Assembly (NCBI GenBank): GCA_036872755.1
Contig: JAVHNS010000009.1
Span: 1,178,001-1,242,000, forward strand
DNA: 64,000 nt
Origin: Orbilia blumenaviensis
Taxonomy: Eukaryota > Ascomycota > Orbiliomycetes > Orbiliales > Orbiliaceae
Direction of reading: 5' to 3'
A program made the translations under genes and the position numbers. Of the stretch, positions 22,860 to 33,472 are shown in pieces; position 1 is the first letter of the stretch, and each line of letters opens with the position of its first letter. Under the pieces are notes generated by a model that had not been told where the DNA came from, made no database searches, and saw nothing but the letters and a program-made list of their open reading frames with translations.

Positions 22860-24300
22860 ATCGACGTCTCGCCCTGCGCTCTTTTGTTGGGGAACTAGCG
22901 CACATGCACGTCAGTTCTGGACTTGCGGAGGGATGTTGCGTTGCTAAAGATCTCTGGGTGTGGCGAACAGGACAGCTAACAGGTGTCAGGCACATTTCCC
23001 GGGTAATCAGCAGCTGGTGTTCCTTTCGAAATTTCCCCAACTCACATCCAAATTTTTTTAATTACTATTCTGGGTTTTGTGTAACAGTGCAGTGGGTGGA
23101 ATACATCAAAAAGGTTCCCCCTCTATCCCCCAATCACAGCCGGGGCCTGTAGTGCAGATCTGGCGACAAACAAGCCAAATTCCTGGCCTGGTCGTCAAGC
23201 CTCTCACTTTACTTTCACGACGTATCAAGCATTCACTCCTCGGGGAGCTTGCGCTCACACAAAGCTTGTAATGCACCCATTCCGAGCGTATTCGATTAAA
23301 TACTGTTGAGGCTATCATGATTTCCTGCAAGGAAAACCTAACGTGCCTGTGAGAACGAAATTACCTCTCTTCTCAACCCAAGCTATATCGTGAGCTAGGA
23401 TCTAGAGGGTACTATTATATATATACTATTGGCAAATACAAGTTACTTCGTGTCGGTATGGCGATATGCCCAGATAACTGGCCATAGGCCCCGTTTGAAA
23501 TCTTGCATGAGGCTGAACAACGATCGGCCATAACCTGTGCTTTTGTTCCATACTGGTGACAGGCGTTGGGTTTGAGAGTAACAACGAAACAGGGCGTGGA
23601 TACATCGAAGAGAATAGCCACAGTTAATAAAGTACTTATGTATGAGCCACACTTGCCACCATTGTAGGACGCAGGGCGCGCCAACCCACTCGCATGTCGT
23701 GTATAAGGCTGGGCCACTTTGATCGATAGTCTGATGCTGTCATCAACCCTCGAAATTGGCGGATAAACTATTCTCCCAACAGCCGAAGCCCATAGAAGAA
23801 TAATATCGGACTTTTAACTTCTTCGCTGTATGATCGTCTACTAAGAACGAATTAACCGGGTCTCGAGGATACTGGCAGTGCGGGGCTTGATATCTACAAG
23901 AAACCTGCAATGCAAATGCCTGATTTTAGGCACACAGAGCCGGCTCAGGGACTTCAGACGAAAGGCTTAATGTTCGAACTTAAATCACCCTCGATCTTCG
24001 GTTGAAACTCTTACCATGGTACCGAAGGAAATTATATTCTATTCGACTTTAGCCAGAAATATAAATATCTTCCCCGCCTGGTCTCGTTCAAGCTTTTGCA
24101 AAGACCTGTATTTAGCCGGAACGGTTGGGATTCAACGGGGATAAAATGCAGGTGTACCCCATAATCCACGGAACAGGTTTTCCATAGATCTAGCTCCAGG
24201 TTTTGTTAGACCCGGCGAAGATCCCAAGTTGAAAGTCCTCCAATCAAGGCGCTCCCTATAGGACTAACAAAGGGCAGCTTGCTAGGATGGCACGGGAGTA

Positions 24301-24360
24301 ACATAAAAAGAGAAGCAAAACACGGCTAACACAATAGGTATTTTGCTTCTCTTTTTATGT
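24301..24360. repeat. Perfect 20-bp inverted repeat with 20-nt spacer
   Basis: The left arm ACATAAAAAGAGAAGCAAAA (24301-24320) is exactly complementary to 24341-24360. The pairing continues by two more bases beyond one mismatch. It lies about 390 nt before the pectinase start codon. As RNA it would be a stable hairpin; as DNA it could be a small foldback element or a binding site. Confidence 0.85.
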
Positions 24361-24745
24361 CACCCGAGTGGATGGAAAGAAAGTTCCCCCCAAAAACTGT
24401 TCCCTCAAATCCCAAGATTGGACGCGACGTCCCCATATTAGGGTTTTAGCCGTTCAGTACCCACCCTGGGAACCAAGGCCCGCCGTCCCATGTCTCGACC
24501 ACACCCGTTAGTTTCAATAAACTGAAACTCTAGTTCGACGTCGGCTATGGTTGTATATTAGAAACGGGCGGACATTGGGTTTCTTTCCATGGATTATGGA
24601 GAAATATTTCGCCTCTGGGGCTGGTAAAGAGTATATAGCTCATAAGTGATGTCCCGAGGAGGCCTGGAATTCATCGCATGTAGCTTGGCCATTATAACGA
24701 TATCTCGAGCTCTTGGTCGTCTTTCTCTTCACTACAGAAAATCCA

Positions 24746-25939
24746 ATGAAGTTGCTCCTTAGTCTGGCGCTTTGCGCTTTAACCTCTGCAGTCCCTTCGC
24801 CCGTTGATATCGCTCCTGATGGGGTTGTCCGTCGGGCCGTCTGCACTCCGGCCTCGGGTGCTAGTTCTGGTAACGATTCTCCAGCGATCACAGCTGCAAT
24901 TGCATCTTGTGGGAATGGAGGAACGATCGTCATTCCCGCTGGCGTAACTTACTACCTAAAGGACTCCGTCAACTTTACCGGATGTGCGAACTGCGATTTT
25001 CAAATCGAGGGCACCCTAAAGGCCAATGGCGACACCAATATCTGGAACGGCAAACGTGCTTTCCTGCAAGTCAACAAGGTTACTGGCATCAAAATCCGAT
25101 CCTTGACCGGCAAGGGAGTTATTGACGGAAATGGTCAAAATTCTTATGATAGATTTGCGACAGACAAGACTTTCTCTCGACCAAGTATTATGGAAATCAC
25201 CAACTGTAAAGACGTCGAGGTTTATGGATTCTGGTATAAGAACCCACCAAGCGTATTCAACTCGGTCAAGGATACCACGAACATCAATTTCCACAACCTC
25301 AAATTAAGCGCCATCTCGAAATCCACAAACCCTCCCAAGAATACCGACGGATTTGCTGTCGTTCGTACCAGCTACACCGTCGTCAAGGACATCGAAGTCA
25401 CCAATACAGATGACTGTGTTGTTCCCAAGGGCGGCGTCCAATACTTCCATGCCGAAAATGTTGTCTGCAATGGCTCACACGGCCTGTCTATCGGATCTCT
25501 CGGAAAGTCCGGACTGGAGGAGGTCAAGCACGTCCTTTTCAAGAACTGCACCATGATCGGATCCACCAAGGCCGCAGGAATCAAGACCTATCCAGGTGGT
25601 TACGGTAGCTCCGCCGTCACAAACGTTACCTGGGATGGCATAACCGTTACCGGGTGTGAGTATGGGTTCCAGGTGCAAAGCTGCTATAACGAAGATGCAG
25701 CTTATTGCGCATCAAACCCTGGAATTGTCACCTTGAGCCAAATCAAGGTTAAAAACTTCAACGGGAAGACGAATGGAAAATATGTGCCGACCGCCAATAT
25801 TAACTGTAGCCCTGCGGGATCATGCGATATTCAGATGGTGAACTGGGGTGTGACTACGCCAAGCGGCGCGAAAACGGTGTATTGCGCCAACACGCCGTCG
25901 ACGTTGGGCGTTACTTGCAGTGCAGGTGCGTCTGGCTGA
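24746..25939 (+). CDS. GH28 pectinase (polygalacturonase-like), secreted
   Basis: A single exon of 397 residues from the ATG at 24746, which starts a signal peptide (MKLLLSLALCALTSA). GH28 landmarks are in order: NTDG (199-202, catalytic Asp 201), DDC (Asp 222 and 223), GSHG (His 245), and IKTYPGG (Lys 280). These form the active site of an inverting hydrolase acting on galacturonan backbones of pectin. The strand repeats between them fit the right-handed beta-helix. The usual Arg of the RIK motif is replaced by Gly (AAGIKTYPG). In GH28 this Arg binds the galacturonate carboxylate, so the substrate may differ from plain polygalacturonan, for example xylogalacturonan or an exo-type cut. Ten or more Cys suggest disulphides near the C-terminus. 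It acts outside the cell on plant wall pectin. Confidence 0.93.
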   Translation: MKLLLSLALCALTSAVPSPVDIAPDGVVRRAVCTPASGASSGNDSPAITAAIASCGNGGTIVIPAGVTYYLKDSVNFTGCANCDFQIEGTLKANGDTNIWNGKRAFLQVNKVTGIKIRSLTGKGVIDGNGQNSYDRFATDKTFSRPSIMEITNCKDVEVYGFWYKNPPSVFNSVKDTTNINFHNLKLSAISKSTNPPKNTDGFAVVRTSYTVVKDIEVTNTDDCVVPKGGVQYFHAENVVCNGSHGLSIGSLGKSGLEEVKHVLFKNCTMIGSTKAAGIKTYPGGYGSSAVTNVTWDGITVTGCEYGFQVQSCYNEDAAYCASNPGIVTLSQIKVKNFNGKTNGKYVPTANINCSPAGSCDIQMVNWGVTTPSGAKTVYCANTPSTLGVTCSAGASG

Positions 25940-26141
25940 ATGTAGACTAAATTGGTTTAGGAGATGCATCGCGATCGATTCTTAGTATATGTAGTCTAGA
26001 AAAATAAATGAAAGATAAACGCCTTTTTCAACCGGTCAGAAAGTACCCCTCTATAGATTTACACTTCGCATATTCTCTTTTCCTTCGCGACAGACACTAA
26101 GTCTGTCTCGACATCTCGGTTTTATTCGATTATTCGAAAAC

Positions 26142-26727
26142 CTAGTCGCACTGGGTGCTGTTCTTCCCCCACAACCAACTACCGAACTTCGCGATCGGTG
26201 CGATTGCCCCTACAGCCCCTCCAGCGACAGATGCGGCCCCTGTCATGACAGATCCTTGGATTATGGAGAAAGCTGACCCCGCTTGGACTACTCCGATTGA
26301 AGATTGCCACGCCGCAGCAAGGCTACCTACACGAAATTTATTCATTAGATATTTTGAGATCGGTATTCTTTTTGACAAATTTAACGAAACGATGGAGTAG
26401 TTAACGATGGAAAAAGTTGTAAGCACGTACCCGCGACAGGACCTGCCGCACTAAAACCAAGGTAGCCAAGAACAACTGGGGCGCCACAGTAGGCGACCAC
26501 CGGAATTGCCGCGTACGTGACAGCTTCAGCGGTGCCATTTGGGAGGTAGCTGAAAATTTGCTGGGCAGTACTGATAGACACCATGATACGTGTTAGTTTA
26601 GACTTTTAAAAAAAGGTAAGGTCAAAGTAGCCGCGTTCTTGCGGTGTGGGTTGAGAGAAATAGAAAGGTCCTTGTGTTTGTGTACTTACCCAGCAAGAGA
26701 CTGATAATGGTTCATAGCAGACTCCAT
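26142..26727 (-). CDS. IFI6/IFI27 (ISG12)-like small membrane protein
   Basis: Three minus-strand exons, 26727-26690, 26570-26431 and 26326-26142, give 120 residues; introns are 119 and 104 nt with GTAAGT and GTACGT donors and matching phases. The core reads PVVLGYLGFSAAGPVAGSLAAAWQ, crossing the second splice junction, followed by a Gly/Ala-rich hydrophobic stretch ending AIAPIAKFGSWLWG. This is the signature of the interferon-induced 6-16 family, known from animals as small multi-pass proteins of mitochondrial or ER membranes linked to apoptosis, and also present in fungi with unknown role. A TATA-like box (TTTATAAA, about 26784-26791) lies about 57 nt before the ATG. An alternative ATG at 26584 exists but would discard the fitting first exon. 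Membrane location is inferred from composition. Confidence 0.85.
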
Positions 26728-27458
26728 AGCGTTGTAGTCTTTATCAAGCTCTTGACTTGTGTTGAATCTGAAGCGATCGTCTCTTTATAAATTTAGTAGA
26801 GATATAGTATGGGGACTGTAGAACTTGATAATTCATATATCGCGATCTTTAGGAAGATGTTCGATATATATAGAGGTCGTGCGCGTTTAAGGCGAGTGTT
26901 ATGGTTTGTCCACGTAGAAGCAGTTTATAGGGTGCACAAGGCTATATATATTCCAGCTGCGGGTATTGTGGCCAAGGGCGTTTGGGGAATCAGGCAGTGC
27001 GGATACCCATACTTTCATGGTCTTGGCTTTAATGTAGATTCATGCAAATTGTGCCTGAAATCCCACGAACTAATTAAAATGTTTGGAAAAGACCTTTTGG
27101 TTGAATTCTCACACTATACCTGACACCCTCCAGGGAGGCTGGTTTACAAGGCTGGCATTTCTCTTTTGTTTTTCATTTCTAGTCTGAGGTCGATATTATA
27201 TCGATATATGAATTATGGTGCCGGTTTATAAGAGGTCAGCCTTCAGGCTTCATATACTTAAGTCTACGTGCGTACGTATAGACCTGCGAAGTTGGCCTGG
27301 AATCTGGGTAAGCGATCGATACTGTCGACACGTCCCGGGCGTGACAATATATAAATTTATATAAACCCCATCGATACCTTCTGCCGCACTCTCTTCTTCC
27401 ATAATAACTCAACTCTATACCACCGAACCCCAGATCTTCTTAAGAGTTTTGTTCTATC
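26728..27458. promoter_or_regulatory. Divergent spacer between IFI6-like and F-box genes
   Basis: It contains a TATA-like box for the minus-strand gene near 26784-26791 and two TATATAAA-type motifs (27347-27354 and 27358-27365) about 100 nt before the F-box start codon. A 104-codon frame at 26809-27123 shows no recognisable features and was not accepted as a gene. Confidence 0.55.
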
Positions 27459-29062
27459 ATGCGGTCAACCGCAAGCTTCGAATCCCTCGATTCGCTCTTG
27501 CTCGAGCTGAAAAACATCGAAACGATATCTTTCGTCTCCCTACCATCCGAAATCCACGATGAAATTGCGACCTATTTGCCTGCGTTTGACATTGGGCTTT
27601 TATCAATGACCTGTCGCACCCTCCGAAAACGCCTGGGGCCAAGCAACCAACACCTTTGGTATCGAGAAATACTCAATGCGGGTGAAAACCATGCAACGCC
27701 TCAGAATCTTCTTTACCCGGATTATGATGGTAGACTGGGGTCACGCTTCCGACCATTTAGCCCGAGTATAGACTACTGGGCTTATGTTTTGAAAATATTG
27801 GCGGCGGGATCACAGTTAGCATGCGGACGTTGTTTGAGCGGCGGCGACAACTACGCATATGGATATTATGATCATGACTCAACAACGTGCGGGTACGTTA
27901 GCTTCGGGTTTGTGTATTCTTCACTTGTGAAAACATATTGCGAAGGTTGCTTCGAGGAATCATTTCATCGTAAGTTGGAGGATAAAGATTGTCGAAATTT
28001 TATCCATTCCCATCCGTAGCTCACAGTATACTAACATAGTTACGCTTTATAGCGACCAGTTCCGTTTCTGGGATATACCCTGAACTACACATACCTCCAA
28101 ACGTCCAAGTCTGGGTCGGGAAGCCTGATTATACAATCCGAGATTCTATCACGAAATATAGCAAAAACCCTAAATCTAATTACACTCGAAAAAGCACCGT
28201 CCGGAGGCTTATTCGAGAGCAAATTGGATCTGTTTCGGACGCCAAAACTCAGCCTTCGAGATTCCGGGTGGCTTGGATGATAGAAATGGGGAAGATTGCA
28301 GATTTGCTAGACCAGTCCATTGGTGCCATTGTCGAGGAATACACCCGCTCGTTCAAAAGGTTTCATCCAATTATAGAACCTGGCCGGCTTGACAATTGTC
28401 TCTGGAGGTTTATCGTCTCTGATTTCCGGAACATAGGAACTCGAAACAAGAGTTCCAGTAATATCCCGCTACCCGAAGATACTAGTGACGTTATCAGAAG
28501 TATTGGCGAATATCTAGAGAAAATAGGTAGGAACCCGGACGCGGAGGACGGGTGTCGGCTCATGGCTGCGTTAAGGGCAGACGAATATCTGATGCGTCTG
28601 TTTGGTGCGCGGGACGGGGAGCCTTTAGATGTTGTCAAAATCTATCACCCGGAGTTCCTGATGGATCATATGGTCGACTGGGGCGTCGGTGTTACTTCGT
28701 GGATGTCCGTATTCTCGGCTGCTTTTTTGGGGAGTTCCTCTACGAGTATCCGCGATATCTGTTGTTACTGGTGCCTTCAGGCGGATTCCAAAAAACAGCA
28801 GGTTTACAAAGGGGTCGCATCAAAACCTACCGTAGTTATACCAGCCTCAAGCCTCATAGTCCATATTCTACAATGTCACCCTGATAGTCTTGGGAAACGC
28901 CCAATGGATCCCATTGGTAATAACTGGGATATCTCGCCGGGCTTCATACCGCGAGATCCGACAAGGTGGAAATACCCACTCGAGGATTTTCCAAACAAAA
29001 CGCAGAATTTTCTAGGATATCCCAACCCGATGAACCGAGCCAGTGATCTATTTTACAGGTAG
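27459..29062 (+). CDS. F-box domain protein (two exons)
   Basis: Exons 27459-27969 and 28053-29062 are joined across an 83-nt intron (GTAAGT donor, CTAAC branch site, CTTTATAG acceptor) to give 506 residues. An F-box lies at about 27-70 (FVSLPSEIHDEIATYLPAFDIGLLSMTCRTLRK, split here only for description as LPSEIHDEIATYL and SMTCRTLRK). F-box proteins bind Skp1 and recruit substrates to SCF ubiquitin ligases. Downstream, paired Cys motifs (CGRC, CEGC) in exon 1 and CYWC in exon 2 suggest zinc binding, and the rest is Trp/Tyr-rich with no leucine-rich or WD repeats I can see. It converges with the Clr5-ankyrin gene at 29243. The substrate is unknown. Confidence 0.83.
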
Positions 29063-29242
29063 AGGACCTGCTCTATATATATTTTTAGATTCCAAGGTTG
29101 TTTCTATCCGTTTCTCAAATTCGAATGTGCATAAATACATGTGCATATGCTAGAATTCAACATGAAGAGACGCTAGTTTACGAGACAAGACATAGATACG
29201 AACCAAATTTCAAACGCAAACATATAACTAAAGTGATGAAGT

Positions 29243-32200
29243 TCACAAATTACTAGTCGGCACCCAAAGAACTAGATTATTCTCCGCGACACTGACAATT
29301 GATCCTCCCATATCAGTACCAACATCTGCGGGCCTCCAGGTACGAACATATTCTATAACATATTCAGAGCTCCCATATCGTGTGAGATACTGTGGATCCT
29401 CTACTATCGCCAATGCTAGAGGATAGGCGTTCGGCACAGCCTCCAAAATTAAAGCCAAGGAATCGATGCGTCCTTGGGATATTGCAGCTTCGATGGCGGA
29501 AGACGACTCGCCACAGGGTGCGAAGACATTCGCTCCCTCGCTCAGGACGTATGCGAGGATTTCTATGTCTCCCCCCATTATTGCTCCATATATTGCCGAG
29601 AAGGCGTGCCCACAGTATTTATCGCATTCAAAAGCTGGTTCTTCGATGTGGAACCCTTGAGAAATAAGAAATTTTAAAATTTCAAGAGAGCTGGTAGATG
29701 CAAGTCCAAGCTGAAATATGCGATTCTCTTGGAATTGATGATATCTCGGTGGATCTGCATAATGGGTATCAAACGCCTCAGCTCTGGAAGGGTATAATGC
29801 CATGAGAAACTTGAAAAACCTGACGTCTTTCATCCTAGAAGCGTCCTGTAATAACGTTTTATACTTTGATTTGCGGTGTTCTTGCAACGTTCTGAGATCT
29901 TGACATTCGCATTTTTTATAAGAATCTTGTGGATCAATATCAAACTTCGCACCTAACCCTAATAGTAGGCCTAAAATTTCATAACAGTCGGCGGCAGGCA
30001 GGCGGTGATAGGAATACAACCCTGCCACCTCTAGGAATAGTGGAGTAAGGCGTAGTTCCCCGGCCTTGTTGACAATTATATCTCTGGCGGCATCTATTTT
30101 GCCCTTCTCCAAGGCCGAAGTGACAGCCATGTTAGGTGTTCGCTGGTCCCAAAGTTCTTTGATGACATCTTGGTTTCGATCTTGTATCGCCTGGATGAGT
30201 TCCAGGTTAACACCATGGTATTTTCCCGATGTAAGGTGAGAGCAAAGTCGGAGGGTGCAAGCAGACCTCCTCATTAATAGACGGAAGAGCCCGCTATCTT
30301 TGTATCTGAACGCCACTTCGATAGGCTTGTCGAGTTCCTGATCGTCGAAGTTATCCATATTCACATAAATATGATGATATCCCGCGGTACGGAAAAAAAT
30401 CGGGTCTAATGAGCCGTGAATATTTGCCCCGAAATCAATGAAAAGCCTGAATACCTGGTATAAGCGGCGCTTGCCCTGGTGATTTGGATATGGGCTGTTT
30501 ATTATTACCAATGCTTCGTCCCACAGGAATGTTCTCCAAAACCTTGTTTCGTTTGGGTTGACCCCAAAGCCGAGTAATGTTTTGAGGACAAATAGTCTAT
30601 CCTGGCTTTTAGGCCTAAGACAACCAGGCCCGGACATTCTAAAACGGGAAGGGGATAAAGCTTCAGCCAGCCTTGGTAACCCGTTGATTATAGGCGTAGT
30701 ATCAATTGCTACTAGGGCCGCCTGCTCCGCCGAAATGGAGAGTTTCCACTGGATGGTTTCGACAACGTATTTTGTAAAACGCGGCTGGAGACACGCCGCC
30801 TCAATAAGTAGATGGAACTCCGGTTGACACGGCTCCGGGGCCCCATTGAAACTTATTTGCGGTAGAGACTCATATCTCTCACCGTAGACCTTGATGGCAC
30901 ATTTAGCAACAAGGTCGTAAATGGTTGGTTTGTCCAGTAGCTCCCAGGTATCTTTCGTTTCCATATCTTGGTTTATTGTGGCAGGCTCCGCTGCGGGCTC
31001 GAGTAATTTGAGAGCGAGACTTTCACAAAGAACCCGCATTTCTTCATGCCTGTTGAGTATAATTGCTCTCAAAAGCATAAGCCGCCTGCCTCCAGTGAAT
31101 CCACATTCCAAAAGCCATTTAAGTTGGGCGACATCGCAGTCTTCAAGTTGGCTGCTACGTGTACCCCCATAGTTATCTAACTCTTGAACCGATACCTTTA
31201 CTGGGTCCCATAGTCGGCGAAATATTGAGAAGTTTTCTGGTTTGCGCTTGCAAGCACATAATAGATCGTCTGCTTCTTGGACCGTCTGCGGAGCTAGATT
31301 AGCATTTGATATGTCGGATACGATGTGCTCCAAAGTTACCCATCTTGGGTTCTTGGGCTGATAGCTCATGTAATCGAGAAATTTATTCAAATAATAATAA
31401 GGCCGCTGGATCAACTGAGGGTGACGATTGCAAATGAATCTAAGCATTTCATCGTCCTGACGGAAATAAAGTATAGGAAGTAGGACTGAGCATGTCGCTA
31501 AAATAGATGGGTAGTCGTGCGACAGTAGGTTTTGAAAGCTTTTTCGGAGCCCATGCGTATCCACCTGATCTAGAAATGAATCTAGCTGGGGGGAGCTAAC
31601 TAGGTAGTTTGATATCCGGTAAATGATGGTTGCGAGTAGTGGGAGATGGGGAGAAATGTTTTTCATGATTTCAGTGGAGCTCTCAGTCGCTGGGTACCAC
31701 AGATTCTTAGATAAATTTCTCTCAAGGTAACTGAGGACTTGCCCGATAGGTGTATGAGGATAGTGAGCAGAGACAGATCTCTTGACGATGGGTAACATGT
31801 ATGTTTCAGGGTTCGGTGATGGGGTTCGGATAGACCCGTACCGCTCCAGCGTCCCATTCGTCTCTTGTCTACCTTGCATTTCTGGCCTTGTACTAAAATT
31901 ACCCGCTGGAGATGAATCAACTGAAGTGTTCAAAAGGGACACGGGGGGGTTTCAGCCAATCAAAATAACCTAACGATAAAACTTTACCTTTAAGAAATAA
32001 ACGTTCTGTAAATGTTATATTTCTAGTTTCCCACCGTCGAAGCCGCAGCTCAGGTATTTCCGTCGTGCCGTTCAAGAAAACCTTAGACTTTTTATTGAAA
32101 CTCTTACGAACGCAAATTGTTTTATGAACTCTTTGGTAGTCTTGATGGTTCAGGCGCTGTCTACAGCCCCATTTCATCAATCTCTGTCGATATTGGTATT

Positions 32201-32498
32201 TTCTATATATCATTGAAGTAGACAAAAAGTCAGCTTTATGGACATGTACTTCCAGCTTTGCTTAATTTCGCACTTCGATCCGGCACGAGCTTCGAGGTTG
32301 CCAGACATACGTTGCATTCAAATTATATGCCTTATTTATGTCTTCTGCAACAGCTTCCAGTTTCCAGCAGAGAGTTCCGTATCGGAATTCTATTTCTTTT
32401 CTGATAAGTGGATCATCAAGCTCCTTACACCGCGGAGCCCTTTTCCCTGGTCGTTCCGGAACCTCATTTTCCACTTTGTGGTGTTGTAGTAAGCTCAT
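29243..32498 (-). CDS. Clr5-domain protein with ankyrin-like repeats (three exons)
   Basis: Minus-strand exons 32498-32311, 32202-31988 and 31920-29243 give 1026 residues. The large exon has no good ATG at its 5' end. Splicing to two upstream exons, in exact phase, creates a Clr5 domain at about residues 28-80 (LIRKEIEFRYGTLCWKLEAV, then the KYQYRQRLMKWGCRQ part after intron 1). Clr5 is a short DNA-binding-like domain first seen in a fission yeast silencing factor and frequent in filamentous fungi. The remaining ~850 residues are helical, with ankyrin-like units clearest near the C-terminus (ILKFLISQGFHI, ILAYVLSEGANV, AIEAAISQGRIDSLALILEA). Such architectures are lineage-expanded in some Pezizomycotina. 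Nuclear role and partner binding are inferred only. Confidence 0.85.
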
Positions 32499-33472
32499 AT
32501 TGGATATTGGAAAGGTTCATTCACACGGCCCTCTATTGGACTCTTCAGCGAACTTTGTAATTGGAAAAGCGATCGATATAAGTATCGTTATATACCCACA
32601 ATTATAGAGGAAAATACGACATATGCAGAAGCACGAACCTGTATTATCTTAGTATATAATAATAATAATTCGATCTGTAGGATATTGGCCTGGTTTTGAG
32701 CTGATGAGAACGAAGGGCGTTTCGAAGAGGGCCGTCGCCGATCTTTTTATAAGTGTATGGATCGCAAAGTCAAACACACAACCCCAAAAGTCGGTCAACT
32801 CCAAGCCCTCTTCTAATTGGCCGATTACATCTTTCATTAACTCTCTCCAACAGGCATTAGGGGTGCCAAGTTCTTCCTGCATATGCACGTGCATGAAAAG
32901 TAGTGTGCCACCGCTTTTGAAGGCTGTCAGCCGTGGACAAGTACTCGTAGAAATGAACGCAAGAGCCCCGCAGGATCCATTGTTTCAGTAACTCCAATCA
33001 GACAAACCTCATGAGGGAGTAAAATGCAAAGAATGAGGCTACAGTTTAGCATCTGCCCACACAGTATCGACATCTACAAGCCATAGCTAGCCTCGACTAC
33101 GACATGGGCCTCAAAACGCAACAGAAAATGTGTTGGTCACACGAATGTTTTCTCCGTTAAATCCGACGTCAGCTCCAACACATCGGGCGCCTTCGGCTCC
33201 CCCTTCCAACGTTGCCCACCACCCCCCCCCACAGTCCCAAACATCTCCATCGCAATCAACAGATTCTCCATCGCCATCAACAGACTCCGTTCCATCGCCA
33301 TCGCCATCGTCACTAACGTCCTCTTTTTCATCACAATCATAATCAACATTAACAGGTGCCGTTTCATCACTATCACCACCACCCAGCAGTGGGAGGCGAG
33401 TATTAAACTAGTCAAGCGATCCTTTCAAGCCACGCACTATCGGTCCCAGGTTGTTTCCTGAACTCTGTCAAG
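32499..33472. other. Divergent intergenic region
   Basis: It lies between the start codons of the Clr5-ankyrin gene (-) and the 2EXR/TPR gene (+). A TCN-rich stretch with repeated CATC/ATCGCC units lies at 33240-33345. Small frames on both strands around 32650-32990 have no recognisable features. Confidence 0.5.
33240..33345. repeat. Degenerate CATCGCCAT-type repeat
   Basis: Repeated ATCNCCATCG-like units over about 100 nt upstream of the 2EXR/TPR gene; likely simple-sequence DNA. Confidence 0.55.

Larger units (their letters stand above)
21083..24745. other. Intergenic region between two divergent genes
   Basis: It holds the promoter of the 78-residue gene on its left side and that of the pectinase on its right. 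Visible structure: four CCAAT-bearing degenerate repeats (21510-21875), a 14-nt palindrome at 22846-22859, and a perfect 20-bp inverted repeat at 24301-24360. No coding exon is supported. Confidence 0.6.

Noticed and set aside
26809..27123. 104-codon frame between the IFI6-like and F-box genes
   Set aside because: No recognisable feature and it overlaps the probable promoters.
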